33,687 nt of DNA. Origin: an uncultured Clostridium sp. GTDB lineage: Bacteria > Bacillota > Clostridia > TANB77 > CAG-508. The stretch spans positions 1 to 33,687 of the forward strand of contig CANOYI010000006.1 of assembly GCA_947571515.1 (NCBI GenBank), written 5' to 3'. The notes beneath the pieces are model-generated. The model worked only from the letters and a program-made list of their open reading frames with translations. It was not told where the DNA came from and searched no databases. The position numbers and the translations under genes were made by a program. Shown here in pieces: positions 25,538 to 33,434 of the stretch (position 1 is its first letter; each line of letters opens with the position of its first letter).

Positions 25538-27038
25538 ATGAAAAAAGGAATCAAATTTTTGATACTAACTGTCATAATCGTTTTAAGTTTATTACTAGCA
25601 AACCATATATATGCAGCAGAGAATAACATCAAAGACATAAAATATTACAATGGTCTTATAAAAAATCAAAAAGTAGTTACCATTTTGCTAGAAAAAACCA
25701 CAGTTGCGAGAAAAGTAACCAAAGAAGAAGTAATGAAAAGTGACAAAAAAATAGAAGAAATAAAAGACGCAAAGAAAAATACTTTAAAAAATACAGATTT
25801 AGTAAAAACAGGAGATTACATAACTGTAAAGGGAGAAGACTATCAAGTTGTTTTGTATGGAGATGTAAACAAAGATGGGTCTATCTGTGATATAGATGAT
25901 ATCATGATTCTTCAAAATAACTATTTAGGACAAAGAAAAGTGGACAACATCGAAAAGTTAGCAGGCAATTTAGAAAACAAAGATGATACATTAGATATCG
26001 AAGATATCATGAGAATGATAAACCTATATTTAGGAAGTGCTAAAGAGGAAATCATTACCAAAATACAGGAAGGATATATCGAGTTTGACAAGCAAGATGA
26101 CAATAAAGATGATAATCAGGAAAATAACAAGGATAAAACACCAGTAAGCATACATGGTAAATTAAGTGTCAAAAATACTGATATTGTGGATAAAAACGGA
26201 AATAAATTTCAATTAAAAGGGGTAAGTACACATGGCTTACAATGGTTTCCACAATATGTAAACCAAGAAGCTTTTACCTATATGAGAGATCAATGGGGAA
26301 TAAATGCCATAAGACTTGCGATGTATACTGGTGCAAGTGAAGGATATACAACAGAACTTCACAAAATTGTAAGTAATGGAGTGGAATATGCAAAAAATGC
26401 GGGAATGTATGTCATAATTGATTGGCATATTCTAAATGAAGGAAATCCAAATACTGCTACGAATAAAGAAAAAGCAAAAGTATTTTTCAAGGAGATGACA
26501 ACCAAATACAAAGATTATGATAATGTATTATATGAAATTTGTAATGAACCAAATGGTGATGTGCAATGGCAAAGAGATATCAAGCCATATGCAGAAGAAA
26601 TGATTCAAGAGATTAGAGCAATCGATGATGATGCTATCATTATAGTAGGAACACCAACATGGTCACAAGATGTAGATGTAGTGGCCCGGAAGCCCAATTA
26701 CAGGTCAGAAAAACATTATGTATACATTGCATTTTTATGCAGCAACCCATAAAGAATATTTAAGACAAAAAGCAACTACAGCCTTAAATGCTGGTTTACC
26801 AATATTTGCAACAGAATTTGGAGTTTGTGATGCATCTGGAAATGGAAATTTAGATTTAACAGAAGCAAATACTTGGATTGACTTTTTAAATCAGCACAAT
26901 ATTAGTTGGATGTGTTGGAACTTATCAAACAAAGATGAAAGTTCATCTATACTAAAAAATACCAATAAAGTAACAGGTTGGACAAATGACGAATTATCAG
27001 ATGCAGGAAAATGGTTGTTAAATGCCTTAAAAAGATAG
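25538..27038 (+). CDS. Secreted dockerin-GH5 endoglucanase, read across a +1 shift at CGG 26687
   Basis: Glycoside hydrolase family 5 (subfamily 2-like) endo-beta-1,4-glucanase, about 499 residues. Signal peptide (1-27), short module ending GDYITVKGEDYQVVLY, dockerin (about 107-168; first loop GDVNKDGSICDIDD with one extra residue, second loop degenerate), Asp/Asn linker, then the GH5 domain (about 205-499). Acid/base Glu about 337 in EICNEPNG; nucleophile Glu about 426 in IFATEFGV. The nucleophile lies beyond the frame break: in-frame CGG 26687-26689 leads to a frame-0 stop at 26750-26752, while skipping C gives Val-Ala-Gly-Ser-Pro-Ile-Thr-Gly and the conserved MYTLHFYAATH. Without the shift the enzyme is inactive. 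ATG 25538 gives the better signal peptide and spacing. The cohesin partner is 12 nt downstream. Confidence 0.88.
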
Positions 27039-27050
27039 GAGGAGAGAAAC

Positions 27051-27989
27051 TTGAAAAAAGTAAGTATTATTGTAGTATCAATATTAATGGTAGTAAGCAT
27101 ATCAACGGCAAGTTTAGCAATGAGCATAGATATGAATTTAGATCAAACAAAAGATATAAAAATGAATGATACAGTAATCTATACATTAAAGCTAAGTGAG
27201 AAAATCATAGGGGCTAGTTTTAAGATTAATTATGATAGTGACCAATTAGAATTGGTAGGAAGTGGAACAACGAATTTATCAGCTTCCAAGAATAATGGAA
27301 AGATAGCATGTGTCTATTTTGATATGGAAAAGAAAGCAATTGATACATGTAGTATTAAATTTAAAGCCAAGAAAAATATGGAAAATACAACATTAACTTT
27401 TGAACTAGAAGAGGCAAAATTTATCGCTTTAAATGGTGAAAAATCTTATTCACAAAATGACATTGCTGGTATCAAAAAAACGATAACCATTGAAAAATCA
27501 AGTGCTTCTAATAGTGGGAATACGGGGAGTACTGACAAAAATCCCAGTAATAGCAATAATAGTGGCAATGATAATAGTGGAAATGATAATAGTGGCAATA
27601 GTAGCAATAATGGTAGTACGAATGACAACTTAAATAACTCAAACAATTCAAATAATGCAAGTGGAAATACAAATAATTCAAGTAATGCGAGCGGTGATAC
27701 GAATAGTTCAAACAATTCCAATAATGCCAGTAGCAATACGAACAACTCAAATAATGTAAATAATACGAGTGATAGTAGCAATAAATTAAATAATGCGAAT
27801 CAGACAAATAGTAGTAAAACAAATACGACTAATCAGTCAAGTGTCAATAATAATTCGAAAGGTGACAGCACGTTAGCAAATGCTAAACTTCCAAAGACAG
27901 GATTAAATCATTACATATTGATACCTATTTGTTTGGTTAGTATGTTGGCAATTTACTTTTTTGTAAAAATGAAGTCAAGAAGAGAATAA
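27051..27989 (+). CDS. Cell-wall-anchored single-cohesin protein (LPKTG)
   Basis: 312 residues, TTG start with AGGAGGAG (27037-27044) overlapping the GH5 stop. Signal peptide (1-23), cohesin-like domain (about 24-145; KMNDTVIYTLKLSEKIIGASFKINYDSDQLELVG in parts: GASFKINYD, LELVGSG), then a linker of roughly 125 residues almost entirely Asn, Ser, Gly and Thr (about 150-275), and LPKTG with hydrophobic helix and KSRRE tail. It is parallel in plan to the LPQTG cohesin at 12937. It would display the adjacent dockerin-GH5 enzyme on the wall. The linker DNA has internal near-repeats and is prone to length change. No sortase gene is adjacent; the enzyme encoded at 12242 may serve both. Confidence 0.82.
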   Translation: MKKVSIIVVSILMVVSISTASLAMSIDMNLDQTKDIKMNDTVIYTLKLSEKIIGASFKINYDSDQLELVGSGTTNLSASKNNGKIACVYFDMEKKAIDTCSIKFKAKKNMENTTLTFELEEAKFIALNGEKSYSQNDIAGIKKTITIEKSSASNSGNTGSTDKNPSNSNNSGNDNSGNDNSGNSSNNGSTNDNLNNSNNSNNASGNTNNSSNASGDTNSSNNSNNASSNTNNSNNVNNTSDSSNKLNNANQTNSSKTNTTNQSSVNNNSKGDSTLANAKLPKTGLNHYILIPICLVSMLAIYFFVKMKSRRE

Positions 27990-28073
27990 AGGAGCTATTG
28001 GCTATTGAAGTTGAATATTCTATCGTGTAAATAGAATAAAAGGATTAGATGAAGTTTAATCTAAATTGTTAAG

Positions 28074-28115
28074 ACTTGATGTGCTTTTAGAGGGGGCTAC
28101 ATCAAGTTCTTTTTG
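28074..28115 (+). terminator. Terminator hairpin (repeat element S, copy 2)
   Basis: ACTTGATGT (28074-28082) and ACATCAAGT (28099-28107) with a T-run to 28114; a second copy of the nifU terminator hairpin. Confidence 0.85.
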
Positions 28116-28125
28116 TTATGTAATT

Positions 28126-28239
28126 ACTAGTCAGTCTTATTATTTGTTTTCTTGTGAGAAAGCTTAATATATGATTTTTTCATACCTTAATAATATATTA
28201 AGCTTTCTCACTAAAAAATATAAGAGTAGGCTGACCAGT
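28126..28239. repeat. ACTAGTCAGT element carrying an inner palindrome
   Basis: It is bounded by ACTAGTCAGT (28126-28135) and CTGACCAGT (28231-28239), matching the element at 6286-6343. This copy holds an additional segment with a perfect 19-bp inverted repeat (28154-28172 with 28193-28211, GTGAGAAAGCTT...). The shared flanks TTATTATTTGTTTTCT and CTCACTAAAAAATATAA show where the two copies differ. The remainder of the gap to 28353 has no gene and no clear promoter. Confidence 0.8.
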
Positions 28240-28353
28240 AACGTTATGTATGGTTATACATAACAAAATCCAACCAAATTATAGACAAAGAAGAAAATAA
28301 ATGATATAAATAAGTAATTGATGTCATAAAGGCAGGAAAGGAATGAAATTAAA

Positions 28354-29292
28354 ATGAATAACATTATTGAAATTAAAAATTTAACAAAACAATACAAAGA
28401 ATTAAAAGCCATTGATGGTTTATCCTTAGAAGTAAAAGAAGGAGAAATACTAGGTTTGTTAGGACCAAATGGAAGCGGAAAGTCAACTACCATTAATTGT
28501 ATTTTATCACTATTAAACTTTAGTGAAGGAGAAATTAAAATATTTGGGAAAGAAATGAAGCCTGATAGCTATGACATTAAAGCAAAGTTAGGAGTTGTAT
28601 TCCAAGATGTAGCGGTATTTGAAGAACTAACCGTGCAAGAAAATATAGATTACTTTTGCGGGTTATATATCAAAGATAAAACCAAAAGAAAGCAATACAT
28701 AGCAGAAGCAATTGAATTAGTGGGGTTAGAAGAATTTAAGAAATTTTATCCAAAGCAACTATCAGGAGGATTGCTAAGAAGATTAAACATAGCCTGTGGC
28801 ATTGCTCACAAACCAAAACTAATCTTCTTAGATGAACCAACTGTTGCTGTAGACCCACAAAGTAGAAATAACATATTAGATGGCATCAAAAAATTAAGAG
28901 ATCAAGGAGCAACCATTGTGTATACAACACATTATATGGAAGAAGTTGAAATCATTTGTGATAGAATTATCATTTTAGATAAAGGAAAAGTGTTAGCCAC
29001 AGGAACAGCAGATGAATTAAAGGAACTAGCTAAAATTGAAGAAAAAGTAACAGTAGAAGTAAATCATTTAGAAGCAAAACAAATCGAACAAATCAAAAAA
29101 ATAGAGCAAGTAGATGAGGTGACTTATAACGGAAATATATTACTGGTTACCTATAAAAAAGGAAAAAACAATTTAGTGGATTTAATGGATTATTTAAAAA
29201 AAGAAGAGATAAAATACAATAAAATTTATTCGGAAAGACCAACATTAAATGACGTATTCTTAGAATTAACAGGAAAGGAGCTTCGAGATTAA
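28354..29292 (+). CDS. ABC transporter ATP-binding protein
   Basis: ATPase of an ABC-2-type exporter, 312 residues. Walker A GPNGSGKST, Q-loop in VVFQDVAVF, signature LSGGLLRRLNIACG, Walker B LIFLDEPTVAVDPQ and switch His in TTHYMEE. The C-terminal 90 residues form the regulatory domain common to drug and lantibiotic exporters (CcmA/DrrA type). The stop TAA overlaps the next start as TAATG, so it is translationally coupled to the permease at 29292. Two permeases follow, suggesting a heterodimeric export complex. Substrate unknown. Confidence 0.93.
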   Translation: MNNIIEIKNLTKQYKELKAIDGLSLEVKEGEILGLLGPNGSGKSTTINCILSLLNFSEGEIKIFGKEMKPDSYDIKAKLGVVFQDVAVFEELTVQENIDYFCGLYIKDKTKRKQYIAEAIELVGLEEFKKFYPKQLSGGLLRRLNIACGIAHKPKLIFLDEPTVAVDPQSRNNILDGIKKLRDQGATIVYTTHYMEEVEIICDRIIILDKGKVLATGTADELKELAKIEEKVTVEVNHLEAKQIEQIKKIEQVDEVTYNGNILLVTYKKGKNNLVDLMDYLKKEEIKYNKIYSERPTLNDVFLELTGKELRD

Positions 29293-30474
29293 TGTTTATC
29301 CATAATTTTAAATATGCCCTAAAAACTCTTTTTAGAAATAAAATATTAATATTTTGGACCTATGCCTTTCCCATCATTCTTCGGAACATTTTTTAACATG
29401 GCTTTTTCCAACATTGAAAATAGTGAAAAATTAGAAATCATCAAAATAGCAATTGTGGACAATGAGGATTTTCAAGATAATGAAATATTTAAAGAGGCTT
29501 TTCAAACATTAAGTGATCAAGAAAATGAAGATAGACTATTTGATACAAAATATACCACAGAAGAAGAAGCAAAAAAATTATTACAAGATGGTGAAATAAC
29601 GGGTTATATGAAATTAGAAGAAGAGAAACCAAAAGTAGTTTTTCAATCCAGTGGAATCAATGAAACTATTTTAAAACAGGTAACCGAAGAAATCACACAA
29701 AACACTGAAATAGTCAGCAATCTTGCTGAAAGTGAAATCAAAAAAGAGATGACAGCGGGAAACTATAGAATTGATTATGAAAAGATTTACAAAGATATAT
29801 TAGAAATGACACAAAATCAAGAAGCCAACATTGAGAATAAATCCAGAAGTAATTTAAGTTATACCATGATAGAATTTTATACGTTAATTGCCATGGCTTG
29901 TCTATATGGTGGAATACTTGGTATGGTTGCCATTAATCAAAATTTAGCCAATATGAGTCATAATGGAAAAAGAGTTTCTGTCGCTCCAACTACCAAAGGA
30001 AAAGTAGTTCTTAGCAGTGTTTTGGCAGCTTATTTAGTACAGTTAATCGGACTAGCATTATTATTCGTGTACACAGTGTTTGTCCTAAAAGTGGATTATG
30101 GGACTAATTTACCATTCATCATTTTACTAGGAGCAATAGGAAGTTTAGCTGGATTATCCATGGGATTGGCTATTGGAAGTTTGCTTAAAACCAACGAAAA
30201 TGTCAAAACAGGAATTGTTATATCTGTCACTATGCTAGGATGTTTCTTGTCAGGAATGATGGGAATTACCATGAAATATATCGTAGATAAAAATCTTCCA
30301 ATTGTGAATAAAATCAATCCTGCTAGTATGATTACAGATGGATTTTATTCGTTGTACTATTATGATACATTTGATAGATTTTTCTTTAATATTGCGAGCC
30401 TACTTATCTTTGCCATTATTATGATGGTATTAGCCTATACAAGTTTGAGAAAGCAAAAATTTGAAAGATTGTGA
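29292..30474 (+). CDS. ABC-2 type permease, read across a +1 shift at CGG 29382
   Basis: Membrane subunit partner of the preceding ATPase. The start overlaps the ATPase stop (TAATG), giving MFIHNFKYALKTLFRNK and the first hydrophobic segment FWTYAFPIIL. Codon 31 is CGG (29382-29384) and frame 0 stops four codons later (29394-29396), leaving a 34-residue fragment. Skipping the C gives Ile-Leu-Gly-Thr-Phe-Phe-Asn-Met-Ala-Phe, the usual continuation of this family, and an open frame to 30474; total 393 residues, close to the sibling permease (382). After TM1 comes an extracytoplasmic region (about 45-195), then five TM helices at the C terminus. An apparent internal start at 29362 would lack the N-terminal anchor and ribosome site and is not favoured. 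Confidence 0.87.
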
Positions 30475-30479
30475 TGGCG

Positions 30480-30592
30480 ATGATGGCGAGTTTGGGTGGC
30501 GAGTTTGGGACAGGCACAAAGTCGCCACGAGGACAAAATTGCCACCAAAAACAGACTTGCCACGGGTGCATAGTCGCCACATTGAAAAAAGA
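30480..30592. repeat. GGGACAGG hairpin and degenerate GCCAC repeats
   Basis: GTGGCGA (30496-30502) pairs with TCGCCAC (30522-30528) around a loop containing TTTGGGACAGGCACAAAG. Flanking it are further TGGCGA and TCGCCAC/TTGCCAC copies at about 30484, 30550, 30568 and 30583. The loop matches those of the hairpins at 8721-8839 and 11473-11692 although the stems differ. In the ORF read through it, the repeat-encoded residues are unlike a permease N terminus, so it is intergenic. Confidence 0.75.
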
Positions 30593-30604
30593 AAGGAAAT
30601 AAAA

Positions 30605-31753
30605 ATGACCGTATTGAAAACATTTTTAAAAGTATTAAATAAATGCAAAGTACCAATTATCTTGTACACCGTAATCCTAATTGCATTTGGCGGATTTAAT
30701 ATGCAAACAAGTGAAAATAGTACAAACTTTGTTGCCAGTGAGCCAGATGTTTTAATTATCAATCAAGACAAAGAAGAAGGGGTGACTAAAAATTTAATTG
30801 AGTACATAGAGAAAAACAGTGAAATAAAAGAGGTTAAAGATAATCAACAAGCCATTGATGATGCTTTGTTCTATCGAGATGTTAATTACATTATTTATAT
30901 ACCAGAAAATTATAGAGAAGATTTTTTACATGGCCAAAATCCTGAAATAAAAATAAAAAGTACAGGAGATTATCAAGCAAGTTTAGCTGAAATGATGCTA
31001 GAAAGGTATGTCAAGGTAGCAAATCTATATCAAAAGAATATAGAAAATGAACAAGAATTAATCGAAAAAATAAATGAAACATTGGCAAAACAAACAGAAG
31101 TAGAAATTACTTCTAAACTAGATACCAATCATTTAAGTAAAGCAGCTTTTTATTATAATTTTGCCAACTACAGTATATTGGCAGGCTGTGTATATGTAAT
31201 TTGTTTAATTTTATCTAGTTTTAAAGAAGAGAAAATAGCGAAAAGAACAATTATCAGTAGCATAAATTACAAAACATATAATCGTCAATTGTTATTATCC
31301 AATAGTTTACTTGCGATTGTGCTATGGATTTTTTATGTATTGCTAAGTTTTATATTGGTGGGAGATATCATGTTTACCACACATGGACTAGTGTATATAG
31401 CAAATTCATTCGTATTTACTATTTGTGCTGTTACCATTGCCTTTTTGATTGGTAATTTAGTCATAAACAAAAACGCCATTAATGGAATTGTAAATGTGGT
31501 AGCATTGGGCTCAAGCTTTTTGTGTGGTGCCTTTGTGCCAATGGAATGGTTGCCAGATTCGGTTTTGACAATTGCTCACATCTTACCATCTTATTATTAT
31601 ATTAGTAGTAATGAGATGTTGACTTCGCTAGAGACGTTTAATTTTGAAACGATGAAGCCAATTCTAATGAATATGAGCATCATTTTATTGTTTACGATTG
31701 GTTTTACGATTGTTACGAATGTGGTTTCGAAAAGGAAGAGAAGAATTGGATAA
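30605..31753 (+). CDS. ABC-2 type permease, second subunit
   Basis: 382 residues. TM1 at about 17-36, extracytoplasmic domain (about 40-175), then TM helices around 185-205, 232-255, 268-292, 298-318 and 350-372 ending in a basic KRKRR tail. Same layout as the 29292 permease. AAAGGA lies upstream of ATG 30605 (MTVLKTFLKVLNKCKVP); upstream in-frame codons from 30461 are repeat DNA. With the ATPase at 28354 and the first permease it probably forms one exporter. No CGG codon is present. Confidence 0.88.
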   Translation: MTVLKTFLKVLNKCKVPIILYTVILIAFGGFNMQTSENSTNFVASEPDVLIINQDKEEGVTKNLIEYIEKNSEIKEVKDNQQAIDDALFYRDVNYIIYIPENYREDFLHGQNPEIKIKSTGDYQASLAEMMLERYVKVANLYQKNIENEQELIEKINETLAKQTEVEITSKLDTNHLSKAAFYYNFANYSILAGCVYVICLILSSFKEEKIAKRTIISSINYKTYNRQLLLSNSLLAIVLWIFYVLLSFILVGDIMFTTHGLVYIANSFVFTICAVTIAFLIGNLVINKNAINGIVNVVALGSSFLCGAFVPMEWLPDSVLTIAHILPSYYYISSNEMLTSLETFNFETMKPILMNMSIILLFTIGFTIVTNVVSKRKRRIG

Positions 31754-31783
31754 TTGACAATTTTACATAAAACATGGTAGAAT
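31754..31783 (+). promoter_or_regulatory. Promoter of the small gene
   Basis: TTGACA (31754-31759), 18 nt, TAGAAT (31778-31783) with a TGG extension. The -35 touches the permease stop codon. The 90-nt leader contains a TGTAAA/TTTACA hairpin (about 31803-31821). Confidence 0.7.
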
Positions 31784-31874
31784 TATATTGTAATGGTAAC
31801 AAGTGTAAATTCCTAGTTTACATTTAAGGAAGACTACACATGGCAAAATGTTTTTTTGATAGGAGGACAAAACT

Positions 31875-32093
31875 ATGGGCAAAATTGATTATCCAGAAGA
31901 CTTCAAAGAAAAAGTAAAAAAGGAATTTCCGAATAATTTTATATTACATGAATATTTGGAGAATGGAAACCCCCAAGCATGCCTATATGTAGGGCAGGAG
32001 TGGTCTTGGCCTGAGAATGAGACTGAGATGACTGAAAAAGATGACATAGCACTTATCGCTATGACATTATGGAACAAATGTTATGGTGGGTAA
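31875..32093 (+). CDS. Small hypothetical protein
   Basis: 72 residues, MGKIDYPEDFKEKVKKEFP..., ending LWNKCYGG. Acidic, no signal peptide or membrane segment, three Trp in the C-terminal half (EWSWPENE, TLWNKC). It has its own good promoter and AGGAGG (31861-31866) 8 nt before ATG, so it is very likely real. I do not recognise a family. It is followed by a CACATGTG hairpin (32103-32128). Confidence 0.7.
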   Translation: MGKIDYPEDFKEKVKKEFPNNFILHEYLENGNPQACLYVGQEWSWPENETEMTEKDDIALIAMTLWNKCYGG

Positions 32094-32265
32094 AGTGGGT
32101 GTCACATGTGGCTATTTAGCACATGTGGCATTTGTCCTATTTGCAAGTTTCTGTATATTCTTGGGAAAATATAATTCAGTTATAAACTATTTAATAGAAG
32201 AAAGTCAAGTGAAATTCAAAATTTTATTTATCTTTAAGTAGCATTCATATAGCAAAAATAAACAT

Positions 32266-32301
32266 AAAAAGAAGTGATTATATTGATAATTACTTCTTTT
32301 T
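32266..32301. terminator. Bidirectional terminator hairpin
   Basis: AAAAAGAAGTGATTA (32266-32280) pairs with TAATTACTTCTTTTT (32287-32301) with one mismatch and a 6-nt loop; a U-run on both strands. It lies in the 258-nt gap before the last ABC gene, in which no gene is seen. Confidence 0.85.
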
Positions 32302-32352
32302 GTGATAGGATAAAGCAAATAAACAAAGTAGAGAGAAGGAAGGAGATTAAAA

Positions 32353-33243
32353 ATGGGATTACGATTAAAAGATGTATCCAAAACATTTGTAGGGAAAAAA
32401 GCTGTAGACAATATTTCATTAGAATTAAATCAACCAGGAGTGTATGGATTACTAGGAACGAATGGAGCAGGAAAAACAACAACTATAAGAATGATATTAG
32501 GCATTATCAAAAAAGACGGAGGAGAAATTACTTGGAATGGAAAGGCGGTAGATAGAAAAAGTGTAAATTTTGGTTATTTACCAGAAGAAAGAGGAGTATA
32601 TCCTAAAGTTAAAATATGGGATCAATTAATGTATTTTGCAGAATTAAAAGGAATGGATAAACAAGTAGCAGAAGAAGCCATCAAAAAATGGGCAAAAGAA
32701 TTAAAAGTAGAAGAATATTTAATGATGCCTGCTGAGAAACTTTCGAAAGGAAACCAACAAAAAATACAATTTATGACAGCCGTTATCCATAACCCAGAAC
32801 TTGTGGTGCTAGATGAACCATTTAGTGGATTAGACCCAGTCAATACCGAAATATTAAAAAATATCATAATAGACTTAGTGAAAAACGGAAAATATGTCAT
32901 CATGTCAGCTCATCAAATGGCTACCATTGAAGAATTTTGTAGTGATATCTTAATTTTAAATAAAGGAAAAACGGTGCTACAAGGAAATTTAAAAGAAATA
33001 AAAGATACTTATCCTGCTAATCGAGTAGAAATTGATGTGGACAAAAGTATTGATGCTTATATAAAAGAGTTCAAAGATTTAGAGATTGAAAATGAAAAAA
33101 ATAATCAATATACCATTAAAATTAAGGACGAAGAGAAAGCACATGAACTTTTGAATAAACTAGTGGCAGAAGGGATAAGAGTGAATAAGTTTGAGATTAT
33201 GAAGCCTACTTTGAATGATATTTTTATAGAAAAAGTGGGTTGA
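32353..33243 (+). CDS. ABC transporter ATP-binding protein, NatA-like
   Basis: 296 residues. Walker A GTNGAGKTT, signature LSKGNQQKIQF, Walker B LVVLDEPFSGLDPVN, then a C-terminal DUF4162-like extension (about 215-296). The LSKGNQQK signature and extension fit ATPases paired with NatB/YhaP-type sodium or drug exporter permeases. AAGGAG at 32338-32343 supports ATG 32353. No permease follows within the window; the next 440 nt hold only repeats, so its partner is beyond the window or elsewhere. Confidence 0.9.
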   Translation: MGLRLKDVSKTFVGKKAVDNISLELNQPGVYGLLGTNGAGKTTTIRMILGIIKKDGGEITWNGKAVDRKSVNFGYLPEERGVYPKVKIWDQLMYFAELKGMDKQVAEEAIKKWAKELKVEEYLMMPAEKLSKGNQQKIQFMTAVIHNPELVVLDEPFSGLDPVNTEILKNIIIDLVKNGKYVIMSAHQMATIEEFCSDILILNKGKTVLQGNLKEIKDTYPANRVEIDVDKSIDAYIKEFKDLEIENEKNNQYTIKIKDEEKAHELLNKLVAEGIRVNKFEIMKPTLNDIFIEKVG

Positions 33244-33285
33244 TTTTAAAAATAATACATTATTATTTAAGATAGCATCTATTAT

Positions 33286-33434
33286 TATATTCTAGGAAAG
33301 TTCTCTGAATTTCCTAGAATATAAAAGCATTCCACAGAAAAATTGCTTTGCAATTTTTCGCGGACGAACAATTAAACGTGGGCTGAATTCTACATATTAA
33401 ATTTTATAAAATATCAATCAGCCCACTATTGTTC
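33286..33434. repeat. Three successive hairpins after the last gene
   Basis: TATATTCTAGGAAA (33286-33299) with TTTCCTAGAATATA (33310-33323); GAAAAATTGC (33337-33346) with GCAATTTTTC (33350-33359); and GTGGGCTGA (33378-33386) with TCAGCCCAC (33418-33426), extended by GAACAAT/ATTGTTC (33366, 33428). The first may be the terminator of the ABC gene. No gene is seen in 33244-33687. Confidence 0.75.

Noticed and set aside
27500..27860. Asn/Ser repeat DNA as a CRISPR-like array
   Set aside because: Units are short, irregular and in frame; they encode a wall-spanning linker.
2417..29384. The four broken genes as ordinary pseudogenes
   Set aside because: All four breaks are the same single-base event at the same codon, both halves are otherwise clean, and one gene belongs to an intact isc operon. 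Independent decay would give varied lesions. Systematic sequencing error remains possible and is kept as the main alternative.
2417..29384. Simple reassignment of CGG to another amino acid
   Set aside because: Reassignment would keep the frame; here the frame itself changes after CGG.
29362..30474. Permease starting at internal ATG 29362
   Set aside because: It has no ribosome site and would lose the N-terminal anchor; the TAATG overlap fixes the start at 29292.
30461..30604. N-terminal extension of the second permease from 30461
   Set aside because: It translates repeat DNA; ATG 30605 has the ribosome site and begins a typical permease N terminus.
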